Source of the DNA: BOG-908 sp963751795
GTDB lineage: Bacteria; Pseudomonadota; Alphaproteobacteria; Acetobacterales; Acetobacteraceae
Length of the DNA: 64,000 nt
Assembly: GCA_963751795.1 (NCBI GenBank)
Contig: CAVVVI010000004.1
Coordinates: forward strand, 1,116,001-1,180,000
Reading direction: 5' to 3'
Positions 8,425-18,340 of this stretch are shown here, piece after piece (within the stretch, counting starts at the first letter, position 1; each line of letters begins with the position of its first letter). Position numbers and translations under genes: made by a program. The notes under the pieces are model-generated. The model saw only the letters and a list, made by a program, of their open reading frames with translations. It was not told where the DNA came from and made no database searches.

Positions 8425-9753
8425 ATGAGCCTCGACCTGCTGGACACCCTGCTGGCGCGCGCCAAGACGGCGGGTGCGGATCGCGCCGACGCCATCCTGA
8501 TCAGCCGCACGTCGCTGAGCGTGGAGCGCCGGCTCGGCCAGACCGATACGCTGGAGCGTTCGGAATCGCGCGATCTCGGGCTGCGCGTGTTCTGCGGCGC
8601 CAAGAGCGCCATCGTCTCGGCCTCCAGCGTCGATCCGGCGCGGTTTGCGGCCCTGGCCGAGCGGGCGGTGGCGATGGCGCGCGTGGTGCCGGACGACGCA
8701 CTGGCCGATCTGTGCGCCGAGGCGGCACCGCCGCACGATGCAGCGTTTCTCGACATGGTCGATCCCGAGGAGCCGGCGGCCGAAGCGCTGATCGCGCGTG
8801 CGGATACGGCGGAGGCGGCGGCACTGGCCGTGGCGGGCGTGACCAATTCGGAGGGGGGCAGCGCCGGCTTCGGCCGCACCGCCATGCAGCTCGCCACCTC
8901 GGCAGGCTTCGCCGGCAGCTATGCGCGCAGTTCGCACTCGCATTCCGTCAGCGTGATCGCGGGCCAGGGCACCGGCATGCAGCGCGACTACGACTATCAC
9001 AGCGCCGTCCACCTGGCCGATCTGGACGATCCGGCGGCGATCGGCCACAGCGCCGGCGAGCGTGCGGTGGCCCGGCTGAACCCGACGCGGCCAAAGACCG
9101 GGCCGATGCCGGTGGTATTCGACCCCAGGGTGGCCGGCAGCCTGCTGGGCCACCTCTCGGGCGCGCTGAACGGCGGTGCCGTCGCGCGCGGCACCAGCTT
9201 CCTCAAGGACCGCATGGGCGAGCGGCTGTTCCGCCCCGGCGTTCACGTCCACGACGACCCGCTGCGCATCCGCGGCGGCCGCTCCGGCACGTTCGATGGC
9301 GAGGGCGTCCCGACCCGGCCGTTGACCCTCGTCGAAGACGGCGTACTCGCCTCGTGGATCCTCGACGGCCGCTCGGCGCGCCAGCTCGGGTTGCGCACCA
9401 CGGGCCATGCGAGCCGCGGCACAGGCGGCCCGCCCGGCCCTTCGGCCACCAACCTGTATATGGCCGCAGGCGTGCCGAGCCCGGCCGAGCTGATGGCCGA
9501 TATCGCGCTCGGCATCTACGTGACCGAGCTGATCGGCATGGGCGTGAACGGCATGACCGGCGATTACAGCCGCGGCGCCGCCGGCTTCATGATCCGCGAC
9601 GGCGCGCTGGCCGAACCGGTGGCCGAGATCACCATCGCCGGCAACCTGGTCGCGATGTTCATGGCGTTGCAACCGGCCAACGACCTGCGGTTCCGGCGCG
9701 GCACGGATGCGCCCACGCTGCGGGTGGACGGCATGGTGGTGGCGGGCGGCTGA
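8425..9753 (+). CDS. pmbA: TldD/PmbA family protein, PmbA (TldE)-like
   Basis: 442 residues. The overall sequence follows the PmbA/TldE family: N-terminal SVERRLGQTDTLERSESRDLGLRV, central GSAGFGRTAMQLATSAGFAG and C-terminal GTGGPPGPSATNLYMAAG with GDYSRGAAGFMIRDG. TldD and TldE form a metalloprotease complex that degrades unfolded peptides and processes some modified peptides. The TldE subunit lacks the zinc HExxxH site of TldD, and no such motif is seen here, so this should be the partner rather than the catalytic subunit. It lies 62 bp after the M16 peptidase, possibly in the same transcription unit. Another TldD would be expected elsewhere. Confidence 0.88.
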   Translation: MSLDLLDTLLARAKTAGADRADAILISRTSLSVERRLGQTDTLERSESRDLGLRVFCGAKSAIVSASSVDPARFAALAERAVAMARVVPDDALADLCAEAAPPHDAAFLDMVDPEEPAAEALIARADTAEAAALAVAGVTNSEGGSAGFGRTAMQLATSAGFAGSYARSSHSHSVSVIAGQGTGMQRDYDYHSAVHLADLDDPAAIGHSAGERAVARLNPTRPKTGPMPVVFDPRVAGSLLGHLSGALNGGAVARGTSFLKDRMGERLFRPGVHVHDDPLRIRGGRSGTFDGEGVPTRPLTLVEDGVLASWILDGRSARQLGLRTTGHASRGTGGPPGPSATNLYMAAGVPSPAELMADIALGIYVTELIGMGVNGMTGDYSRGAAGFMIRDGALAEPVAEITIAGNLVAMFMALQPANDLRFRRGTDAPTLRVDGMVVAGG

Positions 9754-9762
9754 GACCGGCCG

Positions 9763-12700
9763 CTACGGTGCGGCCGCCTTGCGCGGGGTGAACAGCCCGA
9801 AACCTTCGCGCAGGAAGCCTGGCGTCAGGGCCGAGAGCGGGTTGACGCCCACTTTCGGGTCGGCCAGCGGACCGCGCACCGAGTAGCGGGCCGCGAACAC
9901 GCCGCCGCCCTTCTCGGGCGAGAACACGCGCCCGATCAGCGGCAGGTCGCCCAGCAGCTGGTTGAAGAAATAGGCGGGCACCACCGTGCCGGTCAGGTCG
10001 GCCACGTGGCGGCCCAGATCGAGGTTGCCCTGCGCGGTGATGCCCAGCGACGGCGAGAACGCGCGGGCGTTGGCCAGATGCAGCACGCGGTCGCGCCAGC
10101 CGAACGGCGCCACCATCTTGGAGAAATACAGGCCGGGGCCGCGCGCCACGTCGGTGAGGCCGTACACCGTCAGCGCCTGCAGCAGCCGGCCGATGCCGGG
10201 CGCGTTGCGCAGCGTAAATGCGCTCAGTGTCGCCGTGCCGGTCAGCGGCGCGCCGGGCTGGGTATCGTCATAGCGGCCGGTCAGCGCCAGCCGGCCGCCG
10301 GCCAGGTTGTCGGCCACCCCCAAGGCGCGCAGGGCGGCGCCGGCGTCGGCGGCCTCCACGGCGAGGGTGCGGCCGCCGGCGATGGGCGTGATGTCCACCG
10401 CCAGCTCGCCGGGCGCGCCGGCGCGGGCATGGGCGTGCAGGATGTGCAGCCCGTCGCTGGCGGCATCGAGGTTGAACGCCGGCACGGTCCTGCCGCGCGA
10501 GAGCCGGAGCTGGCCGAAGGCGAGCTTGGCCGTCCAGGCCTGGCCGCGCGTCTCCGGCGGCTCGGGCGCGGGTGGCACGGCCGGTGTGGCAGGTTTGGCT
10601 GGTTTGGCCGGTTCGAGCTGGGCGGCGAGGTCGAGCATCGGGCCGGCAAGGTCCACCCGCAGAGCGGCACCCGGCGTTGCCGGAAAGCCGATCTGCCCAT
10701 GGGCCAGCGTGTCGCCGATGGCGAGCCGGTCGAGGATGAGCGTGCGCGCCTGCCCGCTCACCTGGGTGCGGCTGACGATGGCCAGGCCCGGCGCTTCGGC
10801 GTGCAGGTCCTCCACCCCGGTCACCACACCGTGGTCCAGCGTCATGCGGCCGCCGATGGCGCCGGGCTTGCCGGCCGGCTTGGTCCAGCTGAGCGGGGTG
10901 GCCAGCGCGGCCCGGGTCAGATCGGCGTCGAGCTGCAGGGCGGCGGTGCCGTCCCGCCGGGCAGTGTAGTCCACGCGCAGATCCGCCGCCCCGCCGGTCA
11001 GCAGGTGCACCGCGCCCGCCGGCAGCCCGGCCGCGCCGAGCTGCGGCACGGTGGCGGCACCGGCCGCGGTCACGTGCTGCAACACCTGGCTCGGCGGCCC
11101 GTCGCGGAAATCCATCGCCAGCCCGAGCCGCGCCGGAATGCCGGCGACCGCACCGGTGCCGCTCGCCTTCATGCCGTCATTGGTCACCGTCAGCGCGATC
11201 TCGCCGTCATCGAGGTCGCGCCCGGCGGCCACGTGGCCGAGATGGACCCCCGACAGGCTGGCCGAGGCGGCGATCGGGATCTGGTCGATGGTCACGCGGT
11301 TCTCCAGCGGCACACGCAGCGTCAGCCGCGCCTGCATCTGGCCGGCGGCGCCGGCGATCTCCAGGCCGCTGCGCCCCAACAGATGCAACCGTGGATGGTC
11401 CAGCAGGGCCAGCGCCGCCGGCAGCGGCCCGGACAGGCCCACGGCGATGTCGCCGAACTGATGCGCCGCCGAAAGGCCGGTGACGCGGATGGTGGAGCCG
11501 GGGGCCAGCACCAGGCCGTCCTGCCCGCCGCGGTCCATCGTAGCGGTCAAAGCATCGGGGCCCTCGACGGTGACGCGGCCGTGGGCATGCGCGAGGCCGG
11601 GGATCGGCGGCAGCCAGAGCACCGTCACATCATCGGCCAGCAGCCCGCCGGCCAGCGCGGTCAGCCGGATGTCGGTCAGGTCCGGGGCGGCCTCAAAGCT
11701 GCCCGCCAGCTGCGCATCGGTGGCGCGTCCGGCCGTCAGGTTCTGCGTGAGCCAGGCACGCGCGCCGCCACCAGTGCCCTCGGGCCAGTATAGCGGCAGG
11801 TCGGGCAGGCTGAGCGTATCGATGGCGACGGCAAAATCGGCCTGGAGGCGGCTGCCGGCAGGCGCGATGCGGCCATGCCCTGTGATCACCGGCGGCGGGC
11901 CGTGCGTGCCGGCCGGGGCGAGGGCCGCGCGCAGGGAGTCCAGCCGCCAGGCGCGGCCCTGGCCGCTAACCGTGGCAGCCAGGCTGGCGAGCGCGACCTT
12001 GCCGCGGCCCGCATGCACGGTGCCGGCGCCGGCCAGCAGCGCCAGCCGCGCCTCGCCGAGCTGGAAACCGGCGCCCAAAGCCGCCTGCATTCTGACCGCT
12101 ATCGGCAGCTCGATGGCGGCGAGCGGCTGCAATTGCGGCAGCAGCCCGGCCAGCGCGGCGGGCGAGATTGCGGTGGCGGTGAGGGTCGCCTGCGTGCCGC
12201 CCGGCTGCGGGCTCGCCAGCAGATCCAGGGTGGTGCGTGCTGCGCCCGCCTGCAGATCCGACTGCGCATGGCCGGCGATGCCACCATCGGCGCGGCGCTC
12301 CAGATCGGCATCGACATTGCCGGCAACCATTTCGGGCGCCGCCGCCGCCTGATGGAGCCTGATCTGCAGTCCGTGCACGGCGAGGTGCTGCAGGCCACCG
12401 ATCCAGGCCGGCATTCCGGCTGGTGGCGGCCCGCCATGCGCGGCCGGGGCATCGGCAGGCGGCAATGCCAGCGCGATCGTGCCGCCATCGACAACGATCG
12501 CGCTGGGTGCCAGGCGCCCCGAGAGCAGCTTGCCGCCGGCCAGCGACACCCGGGCTGCGGCGATGCTGGCCCGCAGGCTGCCATCCGGCGTCGCTGCCGC
12601 GAGCTGTTGGACGGCAACGGCGAGCTGCAGGCCAGCCGGGCCGAGCCGCTCCAGCATGATCGTAGCGTGCCCGGCTCGGGCGGTGATGCCTGCGGCCTCG

Positions 12701-12855
12701 ACCAGCGCGTGCTCGCGGGCCAGCAGCCTGGTTACATCCAGCGGGCCCTGGCTCAGCCGCCATGTCAGAAGGCCGAGCGCGAGCGCGGCCACGGCAAGCA
12801 GCCCGAGCGCCAACAATGCCAGCCCCCGGGCGAAGCGGACGAGCGCATTCAGCAT
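9763..12855 (-). CDS. AsmA/YhdP-like large envelope protein (DUF3971)
   Basis: 1030 residues. One N-terminal membrane helix (about residues 9-29, LALLALGLLAVAALALGLLTW) is followed by a very long beta-rich region and a C-terminal AsmA-like domain with the tract GRVFSPEKGGGVFAARYSVRGPLADPKVGVNPLSALTPG in shorter pieces, typical of the YhdP/TamB/AsmA group. These proteins are inner-membrane anchored, span the periplasm and are implicated in phospholipid transport to the outer membrane. A Pro/Ala linker (about 740-765) splits the chain. The gene is convergent with pmbA and divergent from glnE. A GC-rich hairpin overlaps its 3' end (9757-9776). The start is the ATG 12 residues before the hydrophobic helix. 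Confidence 0.85.
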   Translation of the reverse strand: MLNALVRFARGLALLALGLLAVAALALGLLTWRLSQGPLDVTRLLAREHALVEAAGITARAGHATIMLERLGPAGLQLAVAVQQLAAATPDGSLRASIAAARVSLAGGKLLSGRLAPSAIVVDGGTIALALPPADAPAAHGGPPPAGMPAWIGGLQHLAVHGLQIRLHQAAAAPEMVAGNVDADLERRADGGIAGHAQSDLQAGAARTTLDLLASPQPGGTQATLTATAISPAALAGLLPQLQPLAAIELPIAVRMQAALGAGFQLGEARLALLAGAGTVHAGRGKVALASLAATVSGQGRAWRLDSLRAALAPAGTHGPPPVITGHGRIAPAGSRLQADFAVAIDTLSLPDLPLYWPEGTGGGARAWLTQNLTAGRATDAQLAGSFEAAPDLTDIRLTALAGGLLADDVTVLWLPPIPGLAHAHGRVTVEGPDALTATMDRGGQDGLVLAPGSTIRVTGLSAAHQFGDIAVGLSGPLPAALALLDHPRLHLLGRSGLEIAGAAGQMQARLTLRVPLENRVTIDQIPIAASASLSGVHLGHVAAGRDLDDGEIALTVTNDGMKASGTGAVAGIPARLGLAMDFRDGPPSQVLQHVTAAGAATVPQLGAAGLPAGAVHLLTGGAADLRVDYTARRDGTAALQLDADLTRAALATPLSWTKPAGKPGAIGGRMTLDHGVVTGVEDLHAEAPGLAIVSRTQVSGQARTLILDRLAIGDTLAHGQIGFPATPGAALRVDLAGPMLDLAAQLEPAKPAKPATPAVPPAPEPPETRGQAWTAKLAFGQLRLSRGRTVPAFNLDAASDGLHILHAHARAGAPGELAVDITPIAGGRTLAVEAADAGAALRALGVADNLAGGRLALTGRYDDTQPGAPLTGTATLSAFTLRNAPGIGRLLQALTVYGLTDVARGPGLYFSKMVAPFGWRDRVLHLANARAFSPSLGITAQGNLDLGRHVADLTGTVVPAYFFNQLLGDLPLIGRVFSPEKGGGVFAARYSVRGPLADPKVGVNPLSALTPGFLREGFGLFTPRKAAAP

Positions 12856-12935
12856 GGTGGACCAGCGCGTGTCGCGCGCTCCGACCCTGGGTGCACCCCT
12901 TCTAACGCGGCCTGCCGCCTGCCAAGCTGTGCCTG

Positions 12936-15678
12936 GTGCACCTGCCCGACCTCACACCCTCCCCCTATCTGACCGCGCTCGCCCGGCGCGAAGCCGATAC
13001 GCTTGAAGCCATTCAGGTCGCCGGCCCCGATGCCGTCTGCGACCAGGCGCTCGGCATGCTGGCGGACGTGGCGCCGACGCTGCCGCGGGCGGCCACTGCC
13101 GCCTTGCTGCGCACGGCCAAGCGCCGGGTGGCGCTGACTGCGGCGCTGGCCGACATCGCGGGTGCCTGGTCGCTGGATCAGGTGACGGGCGCCCTGTCCG
13201 ATCTCGCCGATGGCGCCCTGCGCGTGGCCGTCGCCCACCTGCTGCGCACGGCGCATGACCGTGGCGAGCTGCGCCTGCCGCACCCGTCCGCCCCGGCCCG
13301 CGCCTCGGGCTTCGTCGTGCTCGCCATGGGCAAGCTGGGTGGGCGCGAACTCAACTTTTCCAGCGATGTGGACCTCATCCTCATCTACGACCCCGAACCC
13401 CATGCCTATAACGCCGACGCCCTCGGCGCCATATTCGCCCGCCTGACCCGCGATCTGGTCGCCCTCATGCAGGCGCGCGACGCCAACGGCTATGTGTTCC
13501 GCACCGATCTGCGGCTGCGGCCCGACCCCGGCTCCACGCCGCCGGCAATCTCGCTACCGGCCGCCCTGGCCTATTACGAGGGTGCGGCCCAGACCTGGGA
13601 ACGCGCGGCGATGATCAAGGTGCGCCCGGTCGCCGGCGATATCGCGCTCGGCCAGCGGTTCATCGCTGCCATCCGCCCGTTCGTGTGGCGGCGGCACCTC
13701 GATTTCGCGTCCATCGCCGATATTCGCGCCATGAAGCGGCGCATGGATGGTCATCGCGGTGCCGCTCTGCCCGAGGCCGGGCCGCCGGAGGCTCGCCTGC
13801 TCGGCCACGATCTGAAGCTCGGACAGGGCGGCATCCGCGAGATCGAGTTCTGTGCGCAGATGCTGCAGCTCGTCTGGGGCGGCCGCGACCCGCGCCTGCG
13901 CCAGCCCGCTACGCTGGCGGCGCTAACCGCGCTAGCCGAAGCGGGCCACCTGCCGCCTGCCGTGGCGGCTGGCCTGGCTGCGGCCTATCGCGTGCTGCGC
14001 GGCATCGAGCACCGGGTGCAGATGGAGGATGACCGCCAGACGCACAGCCTGCCCGACACGCCGGCCGCCTTCGCCCGGCTCGCTGCCTTTGCCGGGGCGC
14101 CTGACGCGGCCAGTTTTGCGGCCATGCTGCTGGCCCACCTCACCGAAGTGCACAACACATTCGCCGGCCTGCTGGAGCGGCCGCCGGCGCCACCCGACAT
14201 GGGCGAGCCGGCAGCGGCAGCGGCACCCGCACCCGTGCCGGCCGGTGCTGCCAGGCCGGAGCGCCCGCCAGTCTGGGAGTCGTGGCTCGCGGGCCGCCCG
14301 CGGGCACTGCGCACGGAGCGCGCGCGGGCGCTGCTGGCCGAGCTGATGCCGGCGCTGCAGGCGGTGATGGACCGTCAGCCGAACGCGCAGGGCGCCTGGG
14401 CCAGGCTGGACGAGCTGATGTACCGCCTGCCCGAGGGCGTGCAGCTCTTCTCCATGCTGCGCCATAACCCGGCGCTGCTGGACCGGCTGGCCGACGTGCT
14501 GGGCGCGGCACCCTCGCTGGCCGACCACCTGGCCAACGTGCCCGCTGCCCTGGAGGGGCTGGCGGCACCCGCACGAGCCCGGCGCCGCGCCGCTGGCCGC
14601 CCTGGCCGCGCAGCTGCGCGATGCGCGCGCCATCGATGAGGCACTCGCCATCGCCAGCCGCTTCGTGCGCGGCGAGGAGTTCCGCCTGGCAGTGGCCGAG
14701 CTCGACGGGCGGCTGGACCAGGATGCGGCCGGCGAGGCGCGCACAGTGCTGGCCGAAGCGGCCATTGGCGCGCTGCTGCCGCTGGTTCTGGCCGACCACG
14801 CGCGCCGCTACGGCAAGCTGCCGGGCGGCGGGCTTGCGGTGGTGGCGCTGGGCAAAGCCGGCAGCCGCGCCATGATGGCGGGCTCGGACCTGGACCTGAT
14901 GCTGATCTACGACCACCCGGAGACGGGCGGCAGCCCTCCGGGACAGCTGGCGCCCAGCCAGTATTTCGCCCGCGCCGCCCAGGCCGTAATCGCTGCCCTG
15001 ACCGTGCCGACGCGCGACGGCAATCTCTACGACGTGGACATGCGCCTGCGCCCCTCCGGCGGCAAAGGGCCGGTCGCCGTATCGCTGGCTGCCTTTACCC
15101 GCTACCATCGCGAGGCTGCGCTGACGTGGGAGCGGCTGGCGCTGACCCGCGGACGCGTCGTCGCGGGCCCGGTGGCACTGCGCCGCCTGGTGACGGCGGC
15201 CATCACGGACGCGTTGAAGCAGGGCGACCCGGCCACGATCCTGGCCGACACGCTGGCCATGCGTCGCCGCCTGCTGGCCGAGCTGCCGCCCACCGGCCCC
15301 TGGGATGCCAAAAGGCGGGTCGGCGGATTAATGGATGTGGAGTTCATCGCCCAGGCCCTGCAGCTGCGCCTGGCCGGGCAGGCGCGCGTGCTCAGCCCCG
15401 TCACCCGCGTCGCATTCGCCAGGCTGGCCCGCGCGGGTGCGCTGCCGGCGGCCGACGCGGCGCTGCTGGTGCAGGCCGACGCTACATGGCGTGCCGTGCA
15501 GGGCCTGCTGCGCATCATGCTGGGCCGGATCGTGCCGGCCACGCTGCCGCCCACGGTGGAGTTCCGCCTGGCCCGCACGCTGGACCGCGTGCTCGGCCCG
15601 TCGGCGGCCACCGCAGCCGAGCGCATCGAGACGGTGGCCGCCGGCGTGCAGGATGCGTTCGCGCGCCATGTGGGTTGA
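12936..15678 (+). pseudogene. glnE: bifunctional glutamine synthetase adenylyltransferase/deadenylylase, frameshifted
   Basis: GlnE adds AMP to, and removes it from, glutamine synthetase in response to nitrogen status. The first frame (12936-14639) encodes the N-terminal deadenylylase half, with the nucleotidyltransferase signature GKLGGRELNFSSDVDLILIY near 132-151. The second frame (open to 15678) carries the C-terminal adenylylase half, with GKAGSRAMMAGSDLDLMLIYD. The frame changes by one base near 14560-14575: LANVPAALEGLAAP in the first frame continues as EPGAAPLAALAAQLRDARAI in the second. Repaired length is about 913 residues, normal for the family. Either a true one-base indel or a sequence error. 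The start is the GTG at 12936. Confidence 0.85.
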
Positions 15679-15767
15679 CGCTGGCGCAGCCGGCCTGCCT
15701 TCTGCCGCCCGCGCCCCGCCCAGCCCGGGTTACGGTTCCGCGTTCCCGTCATACTCAGGAGAATGCT

Positions 15768-16244
15768 TTGAGCGTTGCAGAAGGTGATCCGGCGCCCGCC
15801 TTCGAGCTGCCGGCCAGCGGTGGCCGTACCGTCACGGCGGCGGCGATGGCCGGCCGACCCTACGTGCTCTACTTCTACCCCAAGGCCGACACGTCCGGCT
15901 GCACCAAGGAGGCCTGCGCCTTCCAGGAGGCGCTGCCGCAGCTGGCGGCGCTTGGCGCGGACGTGATCGGCGTCTCGCGCGATCCACTACGGGCGCTGGA
16001 CAAGTTCGCCGCCAAATATGGCCTGACGTTTCCGCTGGCCGCCGACGAGGATGCGCAGCTGCTCGGCGCTTATGGCGTTTGGGTGGAGAAGGCCATGTAT
16101 GGCCGCCAGTATATGGGTATCGAGCGAACGACCGTGCTGGTGGGCGCCGATGGCCGTATCGCCCGTATCTGGCGCAAGGTGAAAGTGGACGGCCACGCCG
16201 CCGACGTGCTGGCTGAAATGAAGGCGCGACAGTCGCCCGGTTAA
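15768..16244 (+). CDS. bcp: thioredoxin-dependent peroxiredoxin, Bcp/PrxQ type
   Basis: 158 residues. It reduces hydrogen and organic peroxides with electrons from thioredoxin. The peroxidatic cysteine is C45 in YPKADTSGCTKEAC and the resolving cysteine is C50, the five-residue spacing typical of the PrxQ class. GVSRDPLRALDKFAAKYGLTFPL and GRQYMGIERTTVLV are family-typical. The start is a TTG at 15768: AGGAG lies six bases upstream and the protein then begins SVAEGDPAPAFELP as in homologues. The frame remains open far upstream through glnE, but that part is not protein-like. It is convergent with the sulfotransferase ten bases downstream. Confidence 0.92.
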   Translation: MSVAEGDPAPAFELPASGGRTVTAAAMAGRPYVLYFYPKADTSGCTKEACAFQEALPQLAALGADVIGVSRDPLRALDKFAAKYGLTFPLAADEDAQLLGAYGVWVEKAMYGRQYMGIERTTVLVGADGRIARIWRKVKVDGHAADVLAEMKARQSPG

Positions 16245-16254
16245 AGCTGGATCG

Positions 16255-17073
16255 CTAGGCGTAGCCGAACAGCGTCATGGCCGGCCGCAGCGCCACGTTC
16301 AGCTCTGCAATGACAGCGGCGCTCAGCTTTTCGCGGTGATCGCCGGGGGTGACGCGGCGGACGAAGGCGTGGCTCTGCTCCTTGTCGGGCACCTTGTCGG
16401 CCCAGCCCATCATGCCCTCCACGAAGCCGGGCGAGCCTGCCTGCCAGCCGAAATGGGCGGCCATGCTGCGCAGCCAGGGCCGCTTGTCGAGGATGACGTC
16501 CTCGTAGCGATAGACCTTGGTCAGAGGATCGGCGGCGGCTGCGGCGTAATCCATGTAGGCCTGGTTCAGCACACCGGCGCGCTCGATCACCACCGCCTCG
16601 ATGCGGGAGGCCAGTGCCGATTCCCGCAGCGCCAGGAATTCCTCCCGTGCGCCGCCCTGCCCGGTGGCCTCGGGCAGGCTGTGGCTGTAGGCGATCGAGA
16701 AATACTCGCTGACCAGCGCGTCCCTCGGGTCGCGCACCAGCAGGATCTTCGGCGAGCGTTGATAGAGGGGGCTGTGCGCCAGCGCCATCGGCATGGCGCG
16801 AAACCCGCCATACACCGTGCCCGGCATCAGGGCGGACAGCACGGCCGGGTCGGACCGCCAGTCCTGCTCGGCAACATTGGCGGAGAAGAAGCGGCCGCCC
16901 ATATCCACGAACGGCAGCCCGTTCAGCCGCGCCAGATCCGTCAGCATCGAATTCATGATGGAGCTGCCGCATTTGCGGATGCCGAGCACGAAGAACGCCG
17001 TGGCACCGGCGCCGTCGCTTACCTCGAAGGCCACGCTCTGCCCGCTGGCCAGTGTCACCACCCGTGTCTGCAA
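16255..17073 (-). CDS. sulfotransferase family protein
   Basis: 272 residues. The N-terminal PAPS 5'-phosphosulfate loop is recognisable as FVLGIRKCGSSIM (about 28-40, with K34). The 3'-phosphate-binding segment is LLVRDPRDALVSEYFS (about 111-126, with R114 and S122). Sulfotransferases of this type move sulfate from PAPS to a carbohydrate, lipid or peptide acceptor; the acceptor cannot be read from sequence. Cys35 in place of the more common Ser/Thr-rich loop is a variation. The gene lies between bcp and a damaged glycosyltransferase gene, so a role in modifying a surface glycan is possible but only inferred. Confidence 0.8.
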   Translation of the reverse strand: MQTRVVTLASGQSVAFEVSDGAGATAFFVLGIRKCGSSIMNSMLTDLARLNGLPFVDMGGRFFSANVAEQDWRSDPAVLSALMPGTVYGGFRAMPMALAHSPLYQRSPKILLVRDPRDALVSEYFSIAYSHSLPEATGQGGAREEFLALRESALASRIEAVVIERAGVLNQAYMDYAAAAADPLTKVYRYEDVILDKRPWLRSMAAHFGWQAGSPGFVEGMMGWADKVPDKEQSHAFVRRVTPGDHREKLSAAVIAELNVALRPAMTLFGYA

Positions 17074-17264
17074 CCGTTTTGCTCCCGCAACTTATGCATT
17101 ATGCGATGACTTTGGTGGCGTCCGGCGACAGGCGGGCGCGCCGCACCATTATCGGCTATACGGCAACGGAAAGAGACAGTTGTTCCCCTCACACGCAAGC
17201 GCGGTGCTGCCGGCCGGCTTTGCGGAGCATGCCGCCGGCGCGTCGTCTGCATCCGGAGCTGCCT

Positions 17265-18340
17265 GTGTGGATATTCAAACATCGCCGATGCTCGGTCGCC
17301 GCTTTTTTCCAAAACAATCGCATTGCCGGCGCAGCAGGACGTTCGGCGCAGGCGGCTGGCGAAGCTTTGGCCCGCTTCTTCGAGAGTTATCGTTACGAAA
17401 GCTGCAGCGCCGACCAACTGCTGGCACTTGCCGACCTTGCGCTGCTGGCAAAGGATCTCGGCGTAGCCCGCACGGCCCTCGAGCGCGCTTTGCAAAACCC
17501 GAGCGGGTGCATCTTGCCGCCTACAAGCTGGGCCGCCTCGAGATAGCGGCGAACAACCCGGCTATGGCTGCGGCGCATTTCAAGGCAGGCACGATGGCCG
17601 ATCCAGCCTTCCCTACAACTGGATGGGATTGGCGCGCGCGCTGGCTGCCCAGGGCTGCAAGGAGGAGGCCGCCGTCGCGGCCGAACGTTTCGCGTCGTTC
17701 GGCGTCCGGCCGCATACCGATGACGAACTGGCCGTGCTCGCGGGGATTGGCGACGCGCTTTTCGAGTTCGGGGCGCGCGTCCGGTCGCGCCCGATCTACG
17801 AAGTGTTGCGCGCCTTCGCGCCGCCCAGCCGGAAAGTGACGGTGCGGCTGGCAGAGTCGTCCATTGCCGACAGGCGACTACGCGGACGCGATCGCAATGC
17901 TGCGCCCCGCGCATGCAGAAGGGCAGCTGGAGTTCCTGGGGTCGGCGGGCTTTAGCGCAATGCGAGAGCCAAGCCGGCAATCATGCCACCGCGGTGGCCC
18001 TGGCCGAAACCATCGTTGAGCGAACATCCGGCCGATCCTGGCTTCATCAATACATGGCTCGAAGCGCTCTTGCAGGGCTGGCGCAGCGACGCATTCGCCG
18101 AACCACCTTGGCGGGGCGCGCTGGCCAGGTTCGGCGGCCGCTGGCCTCAGCGGCAGCGTTGGAGCTGGCGATTCGGGCCGCCCTGGCCGACGGGGAACGT
18201 CGCTGCCGCAACCGCGGCGCTGGAGGGCGTTGCCCTGCGTCCGTCAACGCGGCTGTTCTACGTGGCCATCGATACCGCCTACGCGCTTCTGGCCGCCGGC
18301 GAAATGCGATTCCGCCAACCAGCTGGCCGGACGTCTGGCT
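17265..18340 (+). pseudogene. TPR-type N-terminal region of glycosyltransferase, multiply frameshifted
   Basis: Protein-like sequence continues across all three forward frames. It begins at the GTG at 17265 (GGAG six bases upstream; VWIFKHRRCSVAAFF) and leads without an independent stop into the intact frame that carries the glycosyltransferase domain downstream. I can follow about eight frame changes, near 17500, 17605, 17870, 17960, 18015, 18140, 18200 and 18310. The pieces have a helical-repeat look (LADLALLAKDLGVARTALERAL; GRLEIAANNPAMAAAHFKAG; AIAMLRPAHAEGQLEFLG; TAVALAETI), consistent with tetratricopeptide-like repeats. Repaired, the gene would encode about 840 residues: TPR half plus GT8 half. 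Decay or clustered sequence errors are both possible. Confidence 0.7.

Noticed and set aside
18230..18310. N-terminal 27 codons of the GT8 frame as real protein
   Set aside because: Composition does not match; the true coding in this stretch is in another frame (FYVAIDTAYALLAAG).
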